Of a DNA stretch of 64,000 nt, positions 1 through 9,902 are shown piece after piece (within the stretch, counting starts at the first letter, position 1; each line of letters opens with the position of its first letter). The DNA comes from Flavobacterium lacus (GTDB taxonomy: Bacteria > Bacteroidota > Bacteroidia > Flavobacteriales > Flavobacteriaceae), in the NCBI RefSeq assembly GCF_003268815.1, contig NZ_QLSV01000004.1:1-64000 (forward strand). Direction: 5' to 3'. The notes beneath the pieces were generated by a model that saw nothing but the letters and a program-made list of their open reading frames with translations, had not been told where the DNA came from and did no database searches. A program made the translations under genes and the position numbers.

Positions 1-296
1 AAACAAGTATGGATGATGATGAATCAACTCAATTGGGTACACCATCAAGTCCTTTGGTTTTAGTTGCGTATCCGAATCCGTTTAGCACATCGTTTATGTT
101 ACGGCCACTGGAAGGAGTTGACTCAAGTGTCACTTACCAAGTGTATGACATCACGGGTAAATTATTAGAGAGTAGAGCGGTTAACTCAAGTGAAATCGGC
201 ACTCATGCCATCGGAGAAAATTATCCATCGGGAATGTATTTGGTGATTGCCACTCAAGGCGATACGAGACAAACTTTTAAGATGATTAAGCGATAG
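1..296 (+). CDS. T9SS type A sorting domain protein (3' end only)
   Basis: This is the C-terminal end of a gene that starts before the window; the reading frame is open from the first bases. The visible ~97 residues end in a typical type A C-terminal sorting domain: a YPNPF motif, a YDITGKLL strand, YPSGMY, and a terminal basic FKMIKR. Such domains direct proteins through the type IX secretion system to the cell surface. The same domain closes the 813-residue protein at 11449-13890, and a decayed copy ends at 9483. The cargo part lies outside the window, so its function cannot be stated. The gene is followed directly by a repeat and terminator array. Confidence 0.85.
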   Translation, partial: TSMDDDESTQLGTPSSPLVLVAYPNPFSTSFMLRPLEGVDSSVTYQVYDITGKLLESRAVNSSEIGTHAIGENYPSGMYLVIATQGDTRQTFKMIKR

Positions 297-303
297 GTAT
301 TGG

Positions 304-640
304 TTTTTTTCGAGGGACTGAGGGGCTGAGGGACTGAGGTGCTGAGGGACTGAGGTGCTCAGGTTCTGAGGTTCTGAGGTTCTGAGGTACTAAGAAATTC
401 AAAAACCGTCTCAATTTAGGTTGAGGCGGTTTTTTTTGGGCTGAGTTGCTGAGTTGCTGAGTGACTGAGTCGCTGAGGGGCTGAGTTGATGAGAAATTTA
501 GAAACCGTTTCAATTTAGGTAGAGGCGGTTTTTTTGGGCTGAGTTGCTGAGTTGCTGAGTGACTGAGTCGCTGAGGGGCTGAGTTGATGAGAAATTTAGA
601 AACCGTTTCAATTTAGGTTGAGGCGTTTTTTTTACGACGG
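304..640. repeat. CTGAGG-type microsatellite with three terminator hairpins
   Basis: Degenerate 9-mers of the type CTGAGGTGC / CTGAGTTGC fill 310-390, 440-495 and 538-590. Each block ends in a hairpin whose arms are ACCGTCTCAA (or ACCGTTTCAA) and TTGAGGCGGT around TTTAGG, followed by a T run. The hairpins lie at about 404-438, 502-535 and 600-633. The second and third blocks form a 98-bp near-perfect tandem duplication (438-535 and 536-633). Similar cassettes follow the T9SS gene remnant at 9483 and the gene ending at 13890. The block contains no credible gene. Confidence 0.8.
404..438 (+). terminator. Rho-independent terminator after the T9SS gene
   Basis: The arms ACCGTCTCAA and TTGAGGCGGT (one G-U pair in RNA) are separated by TTTAGG and followed by eight T. 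The hairpin lies about 110 bases after the stop codon at 296. Two further copies follow at 502-535 and 600-633, so readthrough would meet three terminators in series. Confidence 0.75.
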
Positions 641-781
641 AAAGCATTAGAATGATAGTTTTTAGTAACCAAAAAGAATGATATATTTTAAAAATGATAT
701 ATTTTAAAAAAAATAAAATTAGCGATTGACTAAGTATCTCAATTTGATTTTAAAAAATTACAACCTGTTTTACAACCAAAC

Positions 782-1798
782 TCATCGGAATCCTCCCCCT
801 CGTTTAAGTTTCACTTTGTAGTTATTACATCGACCGCAATCTCTGCTTGATTGCCACATTAAAGAAAATTCATGTACACCTTGGTTTCCTCTAAATCTTG
901 AAAGGTTGAAGTCATGTGAATATCCAAAAGTAAATTCGCCCATTTTAAGATACATAATCGGATTAATGGATGTCATTAATTGACTATTAGAACTCTTTCC
1001 TTCCGGATTGGTTGCTACTAGTGCTCCAATTCCAACTACTTCGGTCTCTAAAATTGCTCCCACATCCAAACGGTTATATTGCGATTGTCGCATGTAGTTT
1101 CCAGTTACTAATAAATTTGAACCTTCAGGAATAATTGATGAAGGTGAGTTGCTAATTTCAAAATAATAGCCCCCATGTATAGTGAAAAACATGTTTAAAG
1201 GAACATTCCCATTTTCACGAAAAGAAATATCCGGTCGATTTAAATGTCTTACTGACAATCCAAACCAAGCATCTTCACTATCAAAAGCAAAACCAGCAGT
1301 TACATCAAAAAAATTGATTTTATTGCTTAAATCTAAAATACCTGGATCTATACTGCTGGGACTTATAACTCCTGTATTATTATCAATTTGGTCTTCTAAC
1401 ACCAAGTTATTGAAATTAAAATCTTTTCTACCAAAACCACTTTCTACTCCAAATCGCAAACGCCAATCATAATTTAGTTCTATAATATAAGAACCTACTG
1501 CATTAAATTTGAAATAATTGTAGTTGGTAAACACCTCGTTATGATTTAAAACGGTAATACCTAACCCAATTTCATCCGTTACTAAATTATTGACATAAGC
1601 AAACTGAGTATCCATCTTTGTGTCACCGTTTGGCCATTGTCGTCTATGCATAATTCCTGAACTCCAGGTATTTGTTACTCCCGTAAAAGCAGGATTTAAC
1701 GTTTCGGGTACTAAATTGAATTGAGTGAATACAGGGTCTTGTGCTTTTGCATGAAAAACAAACATCATTAAAAAGCTGACAATCAAGATTCGAATCAT
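782..1798 (-). CDS. PorP/SprF family type IX secretion membrane protein
   Basis: 338 residues, with a signal peptide (residues 1-19, ending FHAKAQ) followed by DPVFTQFNLVPETLNPAFTG, the hallmark N-terminal motif of the PorP/SprF family. The rest alternates like an outer-membrane beta-barrel. Family knowledge: PorP/SprF proteins work with large T9SS type B cargo such as SprB in gliding and surface display. The gene starts 7 nt after the stop of the 2280-residue adhesin on the same strand, so the two form an operon and very probably a dedicated carrier/cargo pair. Which adhesins it serves cannot be read from sequence. Confidence 0.92.
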   Translation of the reverse strand: MIRILIVSFLMMFVFHAKAQDPVFTQFNLVPETLNPAFTGVTNTWSSGIMHRRQWPNGDTKMDTQFAYVNNLVTDEIGLGITVLNHNEVFTNYNYFKFNAVGSYIIELNYDWRLRFGVESGFGRKDFNFNNLVLEDQIDNNTGVISPSSIDPGILDLSNKINFFDVTAGFAFDSEDAWFGLSVRHLNRPDISFRENGNVPLNMFFTIHGGYYFEISNSPSSIIPEGSNLLVTGNYMRQSQYNRLDVGAILETEVVGIGALVATNPEGKSSNSQLMTSINPIMYLKMGEFTFGYSHDFNLSRFRGNQGVHEFSLMWQSSRDCGRCNNYKVKLKRGGGFR

Positions 1799-1805
1799 AA
1801 TGGAA

Positions 1806-4800
1806 TTATTTTAAAAGAACAAATGTTTGTTTATCTTGAATGATAAGACCGTAAAAAGTTTCAGCCGTAATAACAATATAATAATTACCATTTTCAGCAT
1901 TTACATCTTTTATTTTTCCATTCCATCCTGTAAGCGAGTCACCTACTTCAGAATAGATTAGAGAACCCCACGAATCATAAACATCCATTCTGATATTTTT
2001 TAATCGTTTTGAAATGGGCAGAAATGTATCGTTTAAACCATCTGAATTAGGCGTAAAAGCTGTAGGAATAACTAATAAATAACCTTTTTCAACCAAAATA
2101 GAAACGGTCATCACATAAACACAGCCAAAAGGATATGTCACAGTCAGTGTAACGATATATTCTTTTTCAAGCAAATAAGTATGAATAGGATTTTCTTCGT
2201 TTGAAAATGTACCGTCGCCAAAATCCCAAATTATATTTAAATAATCACCTGTTGTATTGCTGTAAAATTGAATCGGATCATTTACAGAATAAATTCCGTA
2301 AGTTAAAAAACCAAATGATTCAATAGCAATACTCGGGTCTCCAATAACGAGATTGTCAACATTTACATTATAACTAATTGCACAACCTAAAGCATCGGTA
2401 ACGGTTAAAATAACCATTCCATTTTCATCAGTTTGCATAATTTCATTATTTACTCCTGAAACTGTTCCACTAGACCACTCATAATTGTAAGGAGGAACTC
2501 CTCCAGATGCCTGAGGCACAAAATATTGAGTTACTTCTCTTGTATCGCAATCTGCATCGGTTTCCGTGTTCACATTTACTTCTAAAGGGTTAGGCCGGGT
2601 TAAAGCATACTGTCCTGTATTGGAACAACCATTTGCATCGGTTACAGTTACTACATAATTACCAGAGGTCAATCCGTTTAAATCTTCGGTAGTAGCTCCA
2701 TTGGACCATAAATAATTAAAAGGAGGAGTTCCTCCAGCAACTATCAAATTAATTGCTCCACTAATTGCATTATCACAATCTAGAGGATTTGTGAGATTAG
2801 CAGATAAAACTAAAACCTGCGGTTCAATAATAATAAATGTTCTTACAATATAGCAGGGTGTTCCATCTGATATTGTAGCGGTGTAAGTTCCTGGACTTAG
2901 ATTATTTCTGATTAAGCCTGCCGTACTACCATCACTCCATGTTAATGTAACAGGGGAAATACCACCAGTTAAATTAAGGTTAATACTACCATCACTTGCA
3001 CCAAAGCACGATACATTTGAAACAATTGGATTAACCATAAAAACAGTAGCTTCGGGGATATTGATTGTTTCTATTCTAACACAACCTGAGGCATCCGTAA
3101 CGGTAATAATATAATTTCCAGCGGAAAGGTTATTTTGACTTAAACTAGTTGACAAATTATTCCATGTAAACTGATAGCCCGGAACACCACCTGATAAAGT
3201 TACAGCTAGTGATGCATCATTCGCTCCATAGCAGCTGATTGGTGTTGTGGTGTAGGTAATAATAATCTCCGGAGATTGTGTGATAACAATGGTTAAAGCA
3301 ACAGTACAGCCATTATTATCAGTAACTGTTAAATTATAATTACCTCCTGCGATGTTGAGAAGATTTTGATCTGTACTAGTAAATCCATTCGGCCCTTCCC
3401 ATAAATAACTATAATCAAATATTCCTGTAGAAATTTCAATTGGAGTTCCTCCTACCACAGAAATGGTAATAGCTCCAGTAGCATCTCCAAAACATTCTAC
3501 ATTTACTTGACTCACTAAATCTACAATTAATAATGGCGGTTGTGTTATAGTAAATGTAGCAGATTTTGGCCCACAATTATTGGCATCAGTAACCGATACG
3601 ACATAAGTACCTGGACTTAAATCTGCAATATCTTCTGTGTTTTCAAATGGATTGCCATCAAAAGTCCAAGTATAAAAGTAAGGTTCTGTTCCTCCAGTAA
3701 TAGTTAAGTCTATACTTCCATTTACACTATTAAAACAAGAGATATCATTCTCACTGTCAATTATAATTACGATTTCATCCGGTTCAGTAATCGTGTAAGT
3801 GCTAGAAAAAGGACAACCCCCGGCATCTTCGACTGTTACGGTATAAATTCCTGGTTCTAAATTTGTTATACTCGTAGCTGTAGAAGTGAAACCATTCGGT
3901 CCTAACCAAGTAATTAAGTAGGGAGCTCCAATAGAAAAAGGAATACCTCCTGTTATATTTGTAATAATTGAGGCATTATTTATTCCAAAACAAGTGCTAT
4001 TAGTTACCGTAGTGTTGGGGTTAATAGAAGGATGAACAGTTACAGTTACAGTAAATGCATCACCCTGACAAATACCAGAAGTAGGAATAACGGTGTATGT
4101 TGCTGTAGCCACAATTGAAGTTGTATTCACTAATTCCTGACTTATCTCACTTTGAGGTATATTTTGTTGCGAACCTCCAGTAATTGACCCTAATGGATTT
4201 ATTACCGGATTAGACCAAATATAAGTAGTTCCAATTGGAATTACGTTTCCACCCGAATTTGTTGGAATTACTGTGAATGTACTTCCACTACAAATCGTTG
4301 TAATTTCTGGACTTACAACGGGTACTTGGTCAATACTAATTTCAACAACATCGGTCGTAATCATTTCACACCCTCCTGATAAAGTTGGAAAAGTAACTTC
4401 GCAATAATAATAAAATACACCGGCAAGTAGGACAGGTGGACTGTAAGAGTCATTTGTTGCCCCTTCTATTGCTGTTCCACCGATGTTAGAATTGACCGTA
4501 TTTGAATACCACTGATAGATTGGAGTTCCCGTACCATTAATGAAAGTAAATGTTAATGCAGGAGTAGTCTGTCCCAAACAGATTGTATTTGATAAAAGCT
4601 GGCTATCGATGGCAGGTGATAAAATACTATTTATCTCTGCAACCTCGCTAGTAACCTCACAACCCGAATCATTTGGTTGGGTAATTATACAATAGTAGTA
4701 TAATGTTCCGGCAATATCTGTAGACGGAGTATAAGAATCATTCGTTTCTCCTACTATTGCAGTGCCTGCTGTAGTTGAGTTGGTACTAGAAACATACCAC

Positions 4801-7800
4801 TGATAATTGTACGTAGACCCAACACCTCCAGAAGCAATAACAGTTAAAACATTTACTATTGCATTTTGACATAAAGTTTGAGATGGTATCGGTTGAGAAA
4901 GAACAATAGGGTTGCTAACAATATTGATTTCTGCAACATTACTTGTAATTGCACCACATCCACTTCCTGAAAAGTTAATGATTACATAATAATAATAGCT
5001 TCCAGGAGTATCAAAAACAGGAGGAATGTATGACTCTTCTGTAGCTCCAGGAATTAATGTTCCTCCAGAATTGGAACTAGTAGTATTGGAATACCAATGA
5101 TAAGACGGTGTTCCTGTACCGCCAGTAAAAGTAAAGCTTAATGGATTTAAAATAGTACCGCCCACACAAATAGATTGCGAAGGAGTTGGTTGAGTAGATA
5201 TCGTTGGCAATGGATTAATTATTACTTCAGCTGTATTAGATAAAACGCTAGTACAACCACCCGAAGAGAAAGTAATCTCACAGTAGTAATATAAAGTACC
5301 TACTATTGTAGCAGGTGGACTATAAGATGAAGTAGTAGCACCTGTTATAACCATGCCACCAGTAGTGCTGTTAGCTGTGTTGCTAAACCATTGATAAGTT
5401 GGAGTTCCAGTTCCGTTTGTATAAGCTACGGTTAATAGCGTTGGTGTTCCATTTTCACAAACTGAACTAAGATTAGGTTGTATGGTCGCGGCAGGTTCAG
5501 GAACAATAATTATAGTACTTACTGCACTAATCACATTACATCCTGTGCCGCTTTGGGTAACCAAGCAGTAATAATATTGAGTGCCTAAAGTTGTAGTAAG
5601 AGGAGTAAATGTTGCGTTTGAAGCACCAGCAATAGGTGTTCCTCCCGAAGTGCTATTTGTTGTGTTGCTATACCATTGATAAGCAAATGTTCCTATACCA
5701 CCAGAAACGGTAATCGTTAAATCAGTTGGTATACTACTTTGACAAATCGATTGTGTAGCTAAGGCTTGTGTGTCTAAAATAGGGTCAGCTACTACAACTA
5801 CTTCCGCCGTATTCGAAGTAGTGCTACCACACCCATTACCACTAAGTGTTACAGTTGCATAGAAGTAATACGTTCCAGCAGAAGTAAAAGTAGCAGGTGT
5901 GTATGAACTATTAGTAGCACCCGTAATAAGAGTACCACCTGAATTGTTGTTAGCCGTGTTACTATACCATTGGTATGTTGCAGTTCCTTCACCACCCGTA
6001 TAAGCTACAGAAAGTGATTCAATTGAACCGCCCACACAAATAGATTGTGTAGCAGTTGGTTGAGTGGAAATAATATGACTTGGAATGACAGTTATTATTA
6101 CTGAATCCGTTTCAGCATTACAGGGTCCAGATGGATCATTTGTAGTTAATGTTAAAATAATTGTTCCTGAGAATCCTACAGGAGGTGAAAAGTTGCTTGT
6201 TAAATTATTTTGATCAGAAAACAAACCACCATTTGAAGAACTCCAAGTTCCTGTTGAAGCGGCACCTCCTACTATTCCGTTCAATTGGACACTTCCGTTT
6301 TGACATATAGGATTATATGAACCTGCTTCAGCTATTGCTTGTTCGTTAACGACAACTTGAAATGAAATTGCTTCTGTAGGACAAGGATCGTTTGGGTCTG
6401 AATAGGTTAAAGTAAAAGTTATAGTTCCAGTATAATTATTTGGAGGTGTATACGTTGGAGATAAAATCGTTTCATTTGGCGAAAATGTCCCACCTATAAT
6501 TGATGCGGTCCAATTTATAGCTGCTGTTCCGTCAGAAATAGTGCCAATTAAAGGGATGTTTGTATTGAAGCATGTTGCACTTGGTCCCGATGCTGTCATT
6601 TGAACGGCAGGATTTACAATAATACTACTTGAAAATGTATTGCTTCCACATTCATTTGTTAGTGTAAGCGTGTAGTTATAGGTGCCAACTGAATCAAAAG
6701 TTATTGTTGGATTGGCAGCTGTTGTACTTGAAATTGATGATGGCGGAGTGCTACTGAAATCCCACAAATAGGAAACAGCTTGAGAAGCATAGCAATTAAA
6801 AACGATTGGATCTAAGGTTAAAGCATCGCCTTGACAAATGGTTTGTGGAGTTAAAGTAGTTACAGGTTTATCTTTAATAGTTATGGTCTGTATTTTTACA
6901 TCAGGTTGACACAAAGTTCCGGCTACAGCATTTTGTAAAGATGTGGTTAGTTGTATGGTATAAACACCAGCACTTGTAAATGTAATTTCTGGCTCGGAAG
7001 ATGATGCATTACCAGAAGAAAAACTCCAACCTGGAATCGAAGTATTTGGACAGTTTTCAGGATTAGTATGGGAAACTTGCCAGTTAAATATAGTATCGTT
7101 GTTACATCCCGGGAGGCTCGATAAATTTTCAATTTGAACATCGGTTGGGGAACAGCCTATTGGAGGATTTAAAGTAAAATCGGCAATCAATTCGGGGTTA
7201 ACACAGATTGTTCGCGTTTCAGATGTAATACCGCAGGCATTGTTTCCAGATGTAAATAATGTTATGGAATATGTTCCAACAGTATTAAAAGTTATGTTTA
7301 AAGTGTTAGTGGCTGTTTGAGTCCAAACTGATGGATTGTTTGGAAATGTTCCATTAAAGCCTAAATTACCAACAACAGTAACAAAGGGATTTGGATTTAT
7401 AACACCACTAGCACCAACTGTTAATAGACCTGAAGGACCATCAATTTGCCAGTAACGTTTATAGTTTTCTGTACAAGTAAACGAGGGACTACTACCAATG
7501 TTCGTGCCTGGTGTTGTGCTATCGGTAAATATAACAGAAGAATTTATACAAACTTGATTATTTGAAGGGTTTGCTGTAATTCCCGCTATTGGTTTAGATT
7601 GAATATTTACAGGTCCTATAGCACTTGAACTACTTCCGCAAGGGTTTGTTACTGTTACAGATGCTTGAAAAGAATTGGGGTAAATTGTTTGGTTAATATT
7701 GGAACTTGTTCCGCAAGAAATGGCATTAAAATTATGAGTTACAAAAAAGCCAGGACTAGTAATTTCTGAATGGGTAAATGTTTGTGGAGGTGAGTTGTCA

Positions 7801-8648
7801 TTTACTTCAAAAGTATAAATAGTTCCAGCTGTATTTTGGGCTCCCGGAATAATTGTAAATTGAACAGTTCCAGGATTACATAAAACAGGAACACCGTAGT
7901 TAATGATAGTAGCGGTTGGATTTGCTCCCAAGAAAACATTATATATTTTGGTTGAACTACATCCCGATTCTAAGATAACAGTGTATGTTATTTGGTAAAT
8001 TCCATTTGATGTATAGGGATGAAACTCATCCACTATATTGAGTCCACTAAAAATTGTATTTGCAGAACCATCACCCCAATTAATGATGTGTTGTGAGCCG
8101 TTACTGGTATTTGTTGAGCTAGTTGAGAACAAAAATAATCCTCCTGCATTACCATCAGCGCAATAATTAAAATAGGGTGTGTTGTTAAAATTTGTTATTA
8201 CCCAACCAATATTAGGTACAACATCAATTACAGGAATAGTTGAATTTGAATTTAAAACCACCACACTGACACTACTACTTACTCCATTTATTGTTAATGT
8301 AGTGGTGTAGTTACCAGCAGTATTGTAGGTAATTGTATGTGGTCCAGCTATTGCAGAGGAGGTAGAGCTTCCCCCTTGAAAAGTCCAGCTATAGGTTGGG
8401 TTTGTGCCCATATCCGTTGAAGTGTCGGTGTATTTAATCGTTTGACCTCGACAAATAGTTACAGCTCCTCCTACTTCTGCAGGATTAGTAGTAAAACTAA
8501 CAGCTAGTACATTTCTGTTTATGTCAATTTTATCATTTTCTATAATTGTTGCGTAAGATTTTATTGAGGGATTTAAAAAGACAAAAAAAATGAACAAAAA
8601 GGATAAACTTTTTTTTATCAATGGATATTTTAATTTATTACTTTTCAT
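1806..8648 (-). CDS. Giant SprB-like adhesin with T9SS type B sorting domain
   Basis: 2280 residues. After an N-terminal signal region come a PKD-type domain (about 50-135), several PKD/Ig-like segments, six ~95-residue repeats with a YQWYSNT...GG...Y.P...YYYC pattern (about 860-1440), seven SprB-type repeats with C-G...GG..P..Y.W.....L..G.Y.VTVTDANGC (about 1545-2090), a PKD domain with WDFGDGT (about 2110-2190) and a type B C-terminal domain (TAFTPNSDGLND, then a WNGK segment and a QTFVLLK end). The many Cys pairs are consistent with an extracellular fate. Inferred role: filamentous surface adhesin for gliding or attachment. The downstream PorP/SprF gene supports T9SS export. Confidence 0.93.
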   Translation of the reverse strand: MKSNKLKYPLIKKSLSFLFIFFVFLNPSIKSYATIIENDKIDINRNVLAVSFTTNPAEVGGAVTICRGQTIKYTDTSTDMGTNPTYSWTFQGGSSTSSAIAGPHTITYNTAGNYTTTLTINGVSSSVSVVVLNSNSTIPVIDVVPNIGWVITNFNNTPYFNYCADGNAGGLFLFSTSSTNTSNGSQHIINWGDGSANTIFSGLNIVDEFHPYTSNGIYQITYTVILESGCSSTKIYNVFLGANPTATIINYGVPVLCNPGTVQFTIIPGAQNTAGTIYTFEVNDNSPPQTFTHSEITSPGFFVTHNFNAISCGTSSNINQTIYPNSFQASVTVTNPCGSSSSAIGPVNIQSKPIAGITANPSNNQVCINSSVIFTDSTTPGTNIGSSPSFTCTENYKRYWQIDGPSGLLTVGASGVINPNPFVTVVGNLGFNGTFPNNPSVWTQTATNTLNITFNTVGTYSITLFTSGNNACGITSETRTICVNPELIADFTLNPPIGCSPTDVQIENLSSLPGCNNDTIFNWQVSHTNPENCPNTSIPGWSFSSGNASSSEPEITFTSAGVYTIQLTTSLQNAVAGTLCQPDVKIQTITIKDKPVTTLTPQTICQGDALTLDPIVFNCYASQAVSYLWDFSSTPPSSISSTTAANPTITFDSVGTYNYTLTLTNECGSNTFSSSIIVNPAVQMTASGPSATCFNTNIPLIGTISDGTAAINWTASIIGGTFSPNETILSPTYTPPNNYTGTITFTLTYSDPNDPCPTEAISFQVVVNEQAIAEAGSYNPICQNGSVQLNGIVGGAASTGTWSSSNGGLFSDQNNLTSNFSPPVGFSGTIILTLTTNDPSGPCNAETDSVIITVIPSHIISTQPTATQSICVGGSIESLSVAYTGGEGTATYQWYSNTANNNSGGTLITGATNSSYTPATFTSAGTYYFYATVTLSGNGCGSTTSNTAEVVVVADPILDTQALATQSICQSSIPTDLTITVSGGIGTFAYQWYSNTTNSTSGGTPIAGASNATFTPLTTTLGTQYYYCLVTQSGTGCNVISAVSTIIIVPEPAATIQPNLSSVCENGTPTLLTVAYTNGTGTPTYQWFSNTANSTTGGMVITGATTSSYSPPATIVGTLYYYCEITFSSGGCTSVLSNTAEVIINPLPTISTQPTPSQSICVGGTILNPLSFTFTGGTGTPSYHWYSNTTSSNSGGTLIPGATEESYIPPVFDTPGSYYYYVIINFSGSGCGAITSNVAEINIVSNPIVLSQPIPSQTLCQNAIVNVLTVIASGGVGSTYNYQWYVSSTNSTTAGTAIVGETNDSYTPSTDIAGTLYYYCIITQPNDSGCEVTSEVAEINSILSPAIDSQLLSNTICLGQTTPALTFTFINGTGTPIYQWYSNTVNSNIGGTAIEGATNDSYSPPVLLAGVFYYYCEVTFPTLSGGCEMITTDVVEISIDQVPVVSPEITTICSGSTFTVIPTNSGGNVIPIGTTYIWSNPVINPLGSITGGSQQNIPQSEISQELVNTTSIVATATYTVIPTSGICQGDAFTVTVTVHPSINPNTTVTNSTCFGINNASIITNITGGIPFSIGAPYLITWLGPNGFTSTATSITNLEPGIYTVTVEDAGGCPFSSTYTITEPDEIVIIIDSENDISCFNSVNGSIDLTITGGTEPYFYTWTFDGNPFENTEDIADLSPGTYVVSVTDANNCGPKSATFTITQPPLLIVDLVSQVNVECFGDATGAITISVVGGTPIEISTGIFDYSYLWEGPNGFTSTDQNLLNIAGGNYNLTVTDNNGCTVALTIVITQSPEIIITYTTTPISCYGANDASLAVTLSGGVPGYQFTWNNLSTSLSQNNLSAGNYIITVTDASGCVRIETINIPEATVFMVNPIVSNVSCFGASDGSINLNLTGGISPVTLTWSDGSTAGLIRNNLSPGTYTATISDGTPCYIVRTFIIIEPQVLVLSANLTNPLDCDNAISGAINLIVAGGTPPFNYLWSNGATTEDLNGLTSGNYVVTVTDANGCSNTGQYALTRPNPLEVNVNTETDADCDTREVTQYFVPQASGGVPPYNYEWSSGTVSGVNNEIMQTDENGMVILTVTDALGCAISYNVNVDNLVIGDPSIAIESFGFLTYGIYSVNDPIQFYSNTTGDYLNIIWDFGDGTFSNEENPIHTYLLEKEYIVTLTVTYPFGCVYVMTVSILVEKGYLLVIPTAFTPNSDGLNDTFLPISKRLKNIRMDVYDSWGSLIYSEVGDSLTGWNGKIKDVNAENGNYYIVITAETFYGLIIQDKQTFVLLK

Positions 8649-9420
8649 AACATATTTTTTATATATTTCTCTATAATTTTTTTTAAATACTTAATTTAAA
8701 TACGTTAATTTTTATATAAATTACTTGTTGAGTTCAAACTGTATAATTTTTTATAATAACTGAAACTTTTGGGCTTTGAATATAAATTGCCGTATTGATA
8801 AAACGGATGAGATTGCTACCTGGTTTTTAAGGGTATAAAGCAAAAAGACGTTTAGAATTAATATTGAAAACAATATTTTTTTTGTTTACTAGTTGTTTTT
8901 TAATAAAATCTCAATTCGTTTTTCTGAAAATCGAGTATCATATTACCAATTTTTTTATATCCATAATAAAATAGTTTTTTCAATACTTTAATAGAGAAAT
9001 TATTAAATTGGAATTTTGGTTTAAATTAGTATGTTAAATTAAGTTTCTTTTAAGAACAACATATGCTCCATGCCTTATTTTTAAAAAAAATGATTGAAAA
9101 GTTAAAACTATTATTTTGACTAATTACGGCGACAACTATTTTATTAATACCATCTAATTATCTGTATCAAAATGGCCAGGAAAAAAAGTAAAAAAAATCA
9201 TTTCAATGTCCGTTAGAATAGTTCTTTTTTACTACACCAAACAGTAAAACTCACTTTATCAGACCAAATGAGTAAATCATTAAACTGTTTAGGGCTGCGG
9301 TGTTTGGTATATAGTGCTTGTTCCCTGCGTTATATAGGATAGGCATGGTCAGCAAGTCCGAGTCTAACGGTTAACAATAACCGATCAAAACCAACTAAAT
9401 TGTAAAATGACTAGGTAAAT
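8649..9420. other. Intergenic region with no intact gene
   Basis: AT-rich spacer between the adhesin start and the T9SS remnant. No open frame with coding character runs through it. At about 9233-9310 the minus strand stays open for some 38 codons and reads KQFNDLLIWSDKVSF within it. A stop codon interrupts it upstream and no start is visible, so it may be the debris of a gene I cannot identify. The region otherwise holds the promoter area of the adhesin, where I see no convincing TAnnTTTG box. Confidence 0.4.
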
Positions 9421-9483
9421 TGTCAAGTGATTTTTGCTCGTCAGGGTGAACAAACACAAACCTTTAAGATGATTAAACGCTAA
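9421..9483 (+). pseudogene. Remnant of a T9SS type A C-terminal sorting domain
   Basis: The frame ending at the TAA at 9481-9483 reads VIFARQGEQTQTFKMIKR, which aligns with the last residues of the protein ending at 296 (VIATQGDTRQTFKMIKR). No matching open frame continues upstream, so only the last ~20 codons survive. The usual terminator cassette follows at once (9509-9545). This is a decayed gene end or a captured gene tail, not a functional gene. Confidence 0.7.
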
Positions 9484-9508
9484 ACAAGTTTTGATTAAAA
9501 AAAACTAA

Positions 9509-9545
9509 GATACGGTCTCAATTTAGGTTGAGGCGTTTTTTTTTG
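9509..9545 (+). terminator. Terminator hairpin of the T9SS 3' cassette
   Basis: Arms CGGTCTCAA and TTGAGGCG around TTTAGG, followed by nine T. It is nearly identical to the hairpins at 404-438 and 13940-13972. It follows the T9SS C-terminal remnant. Confidence 0.7.
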
Positions 9546-9555
9546 ATGGTATTTT

Positions 9556-9640
9556 TCTGAGGTGCTGAGAGACTGAGGTATTGAGGTGCTGAGAAATTCA
9601 ACAACCGTCTCAATTAAGGTTCATTCGGTTTTTTATTGAA
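9556..9640 (+). repeat. Second CTGAGG repeat block with degenerate terminator
   Basis: CTGAGGTGC-like 9-mers at 9557-9592 are followed by AACCGTCTCAA and a degenerate right arm ending CGGTTTTTT near 9634. This is a worn copy of the cassette at 304-640. Confidence 0.6.
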
Positions 9641-9902
9641 CGTAGGGTTCTTATCCAAATCAATTTTTAATTTTTACGTAAAATTTTTGTAGAAATACAT
9701 TAGGTTACAGTTAAATTGCTCACTAAAAATTACCTTTAGGTCCATAATCGTTAAATGATTAAAATAGAAAGTAAAATTACAAAAAAGAGTGAACTTTGAA
9801 CTATTACTTTTTAATTGTTTTAACAAGTTATTTGCTAACAACAAACAAGAAAATCTAGCGGCAAAATTAAGACAACCTGTACCACTTAATAAATGATGCT
9901 AA

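Noticed and set aside
286..513. Minus-strand open frame across the CTGAGG repeats
   Set aside because: Low-complexity Leu/Ser/Pro translation produced by the microsatellite; not a gene.
304..640. Possible CRISPR-like array
   Set aside because: The repeats are degenerate 9-mers without unique spacers, and the larger 98-bp unit is a simple duplication with terminators; no cas genes are near.
9233..9310. Coding remnant on the minus strand (reads KQFNDLLIWSDKVSF)
   Set aside because: Only about 38 open codons with no start and no recognised family; mentioned under the intergenic entry but not called as a pseudogene.
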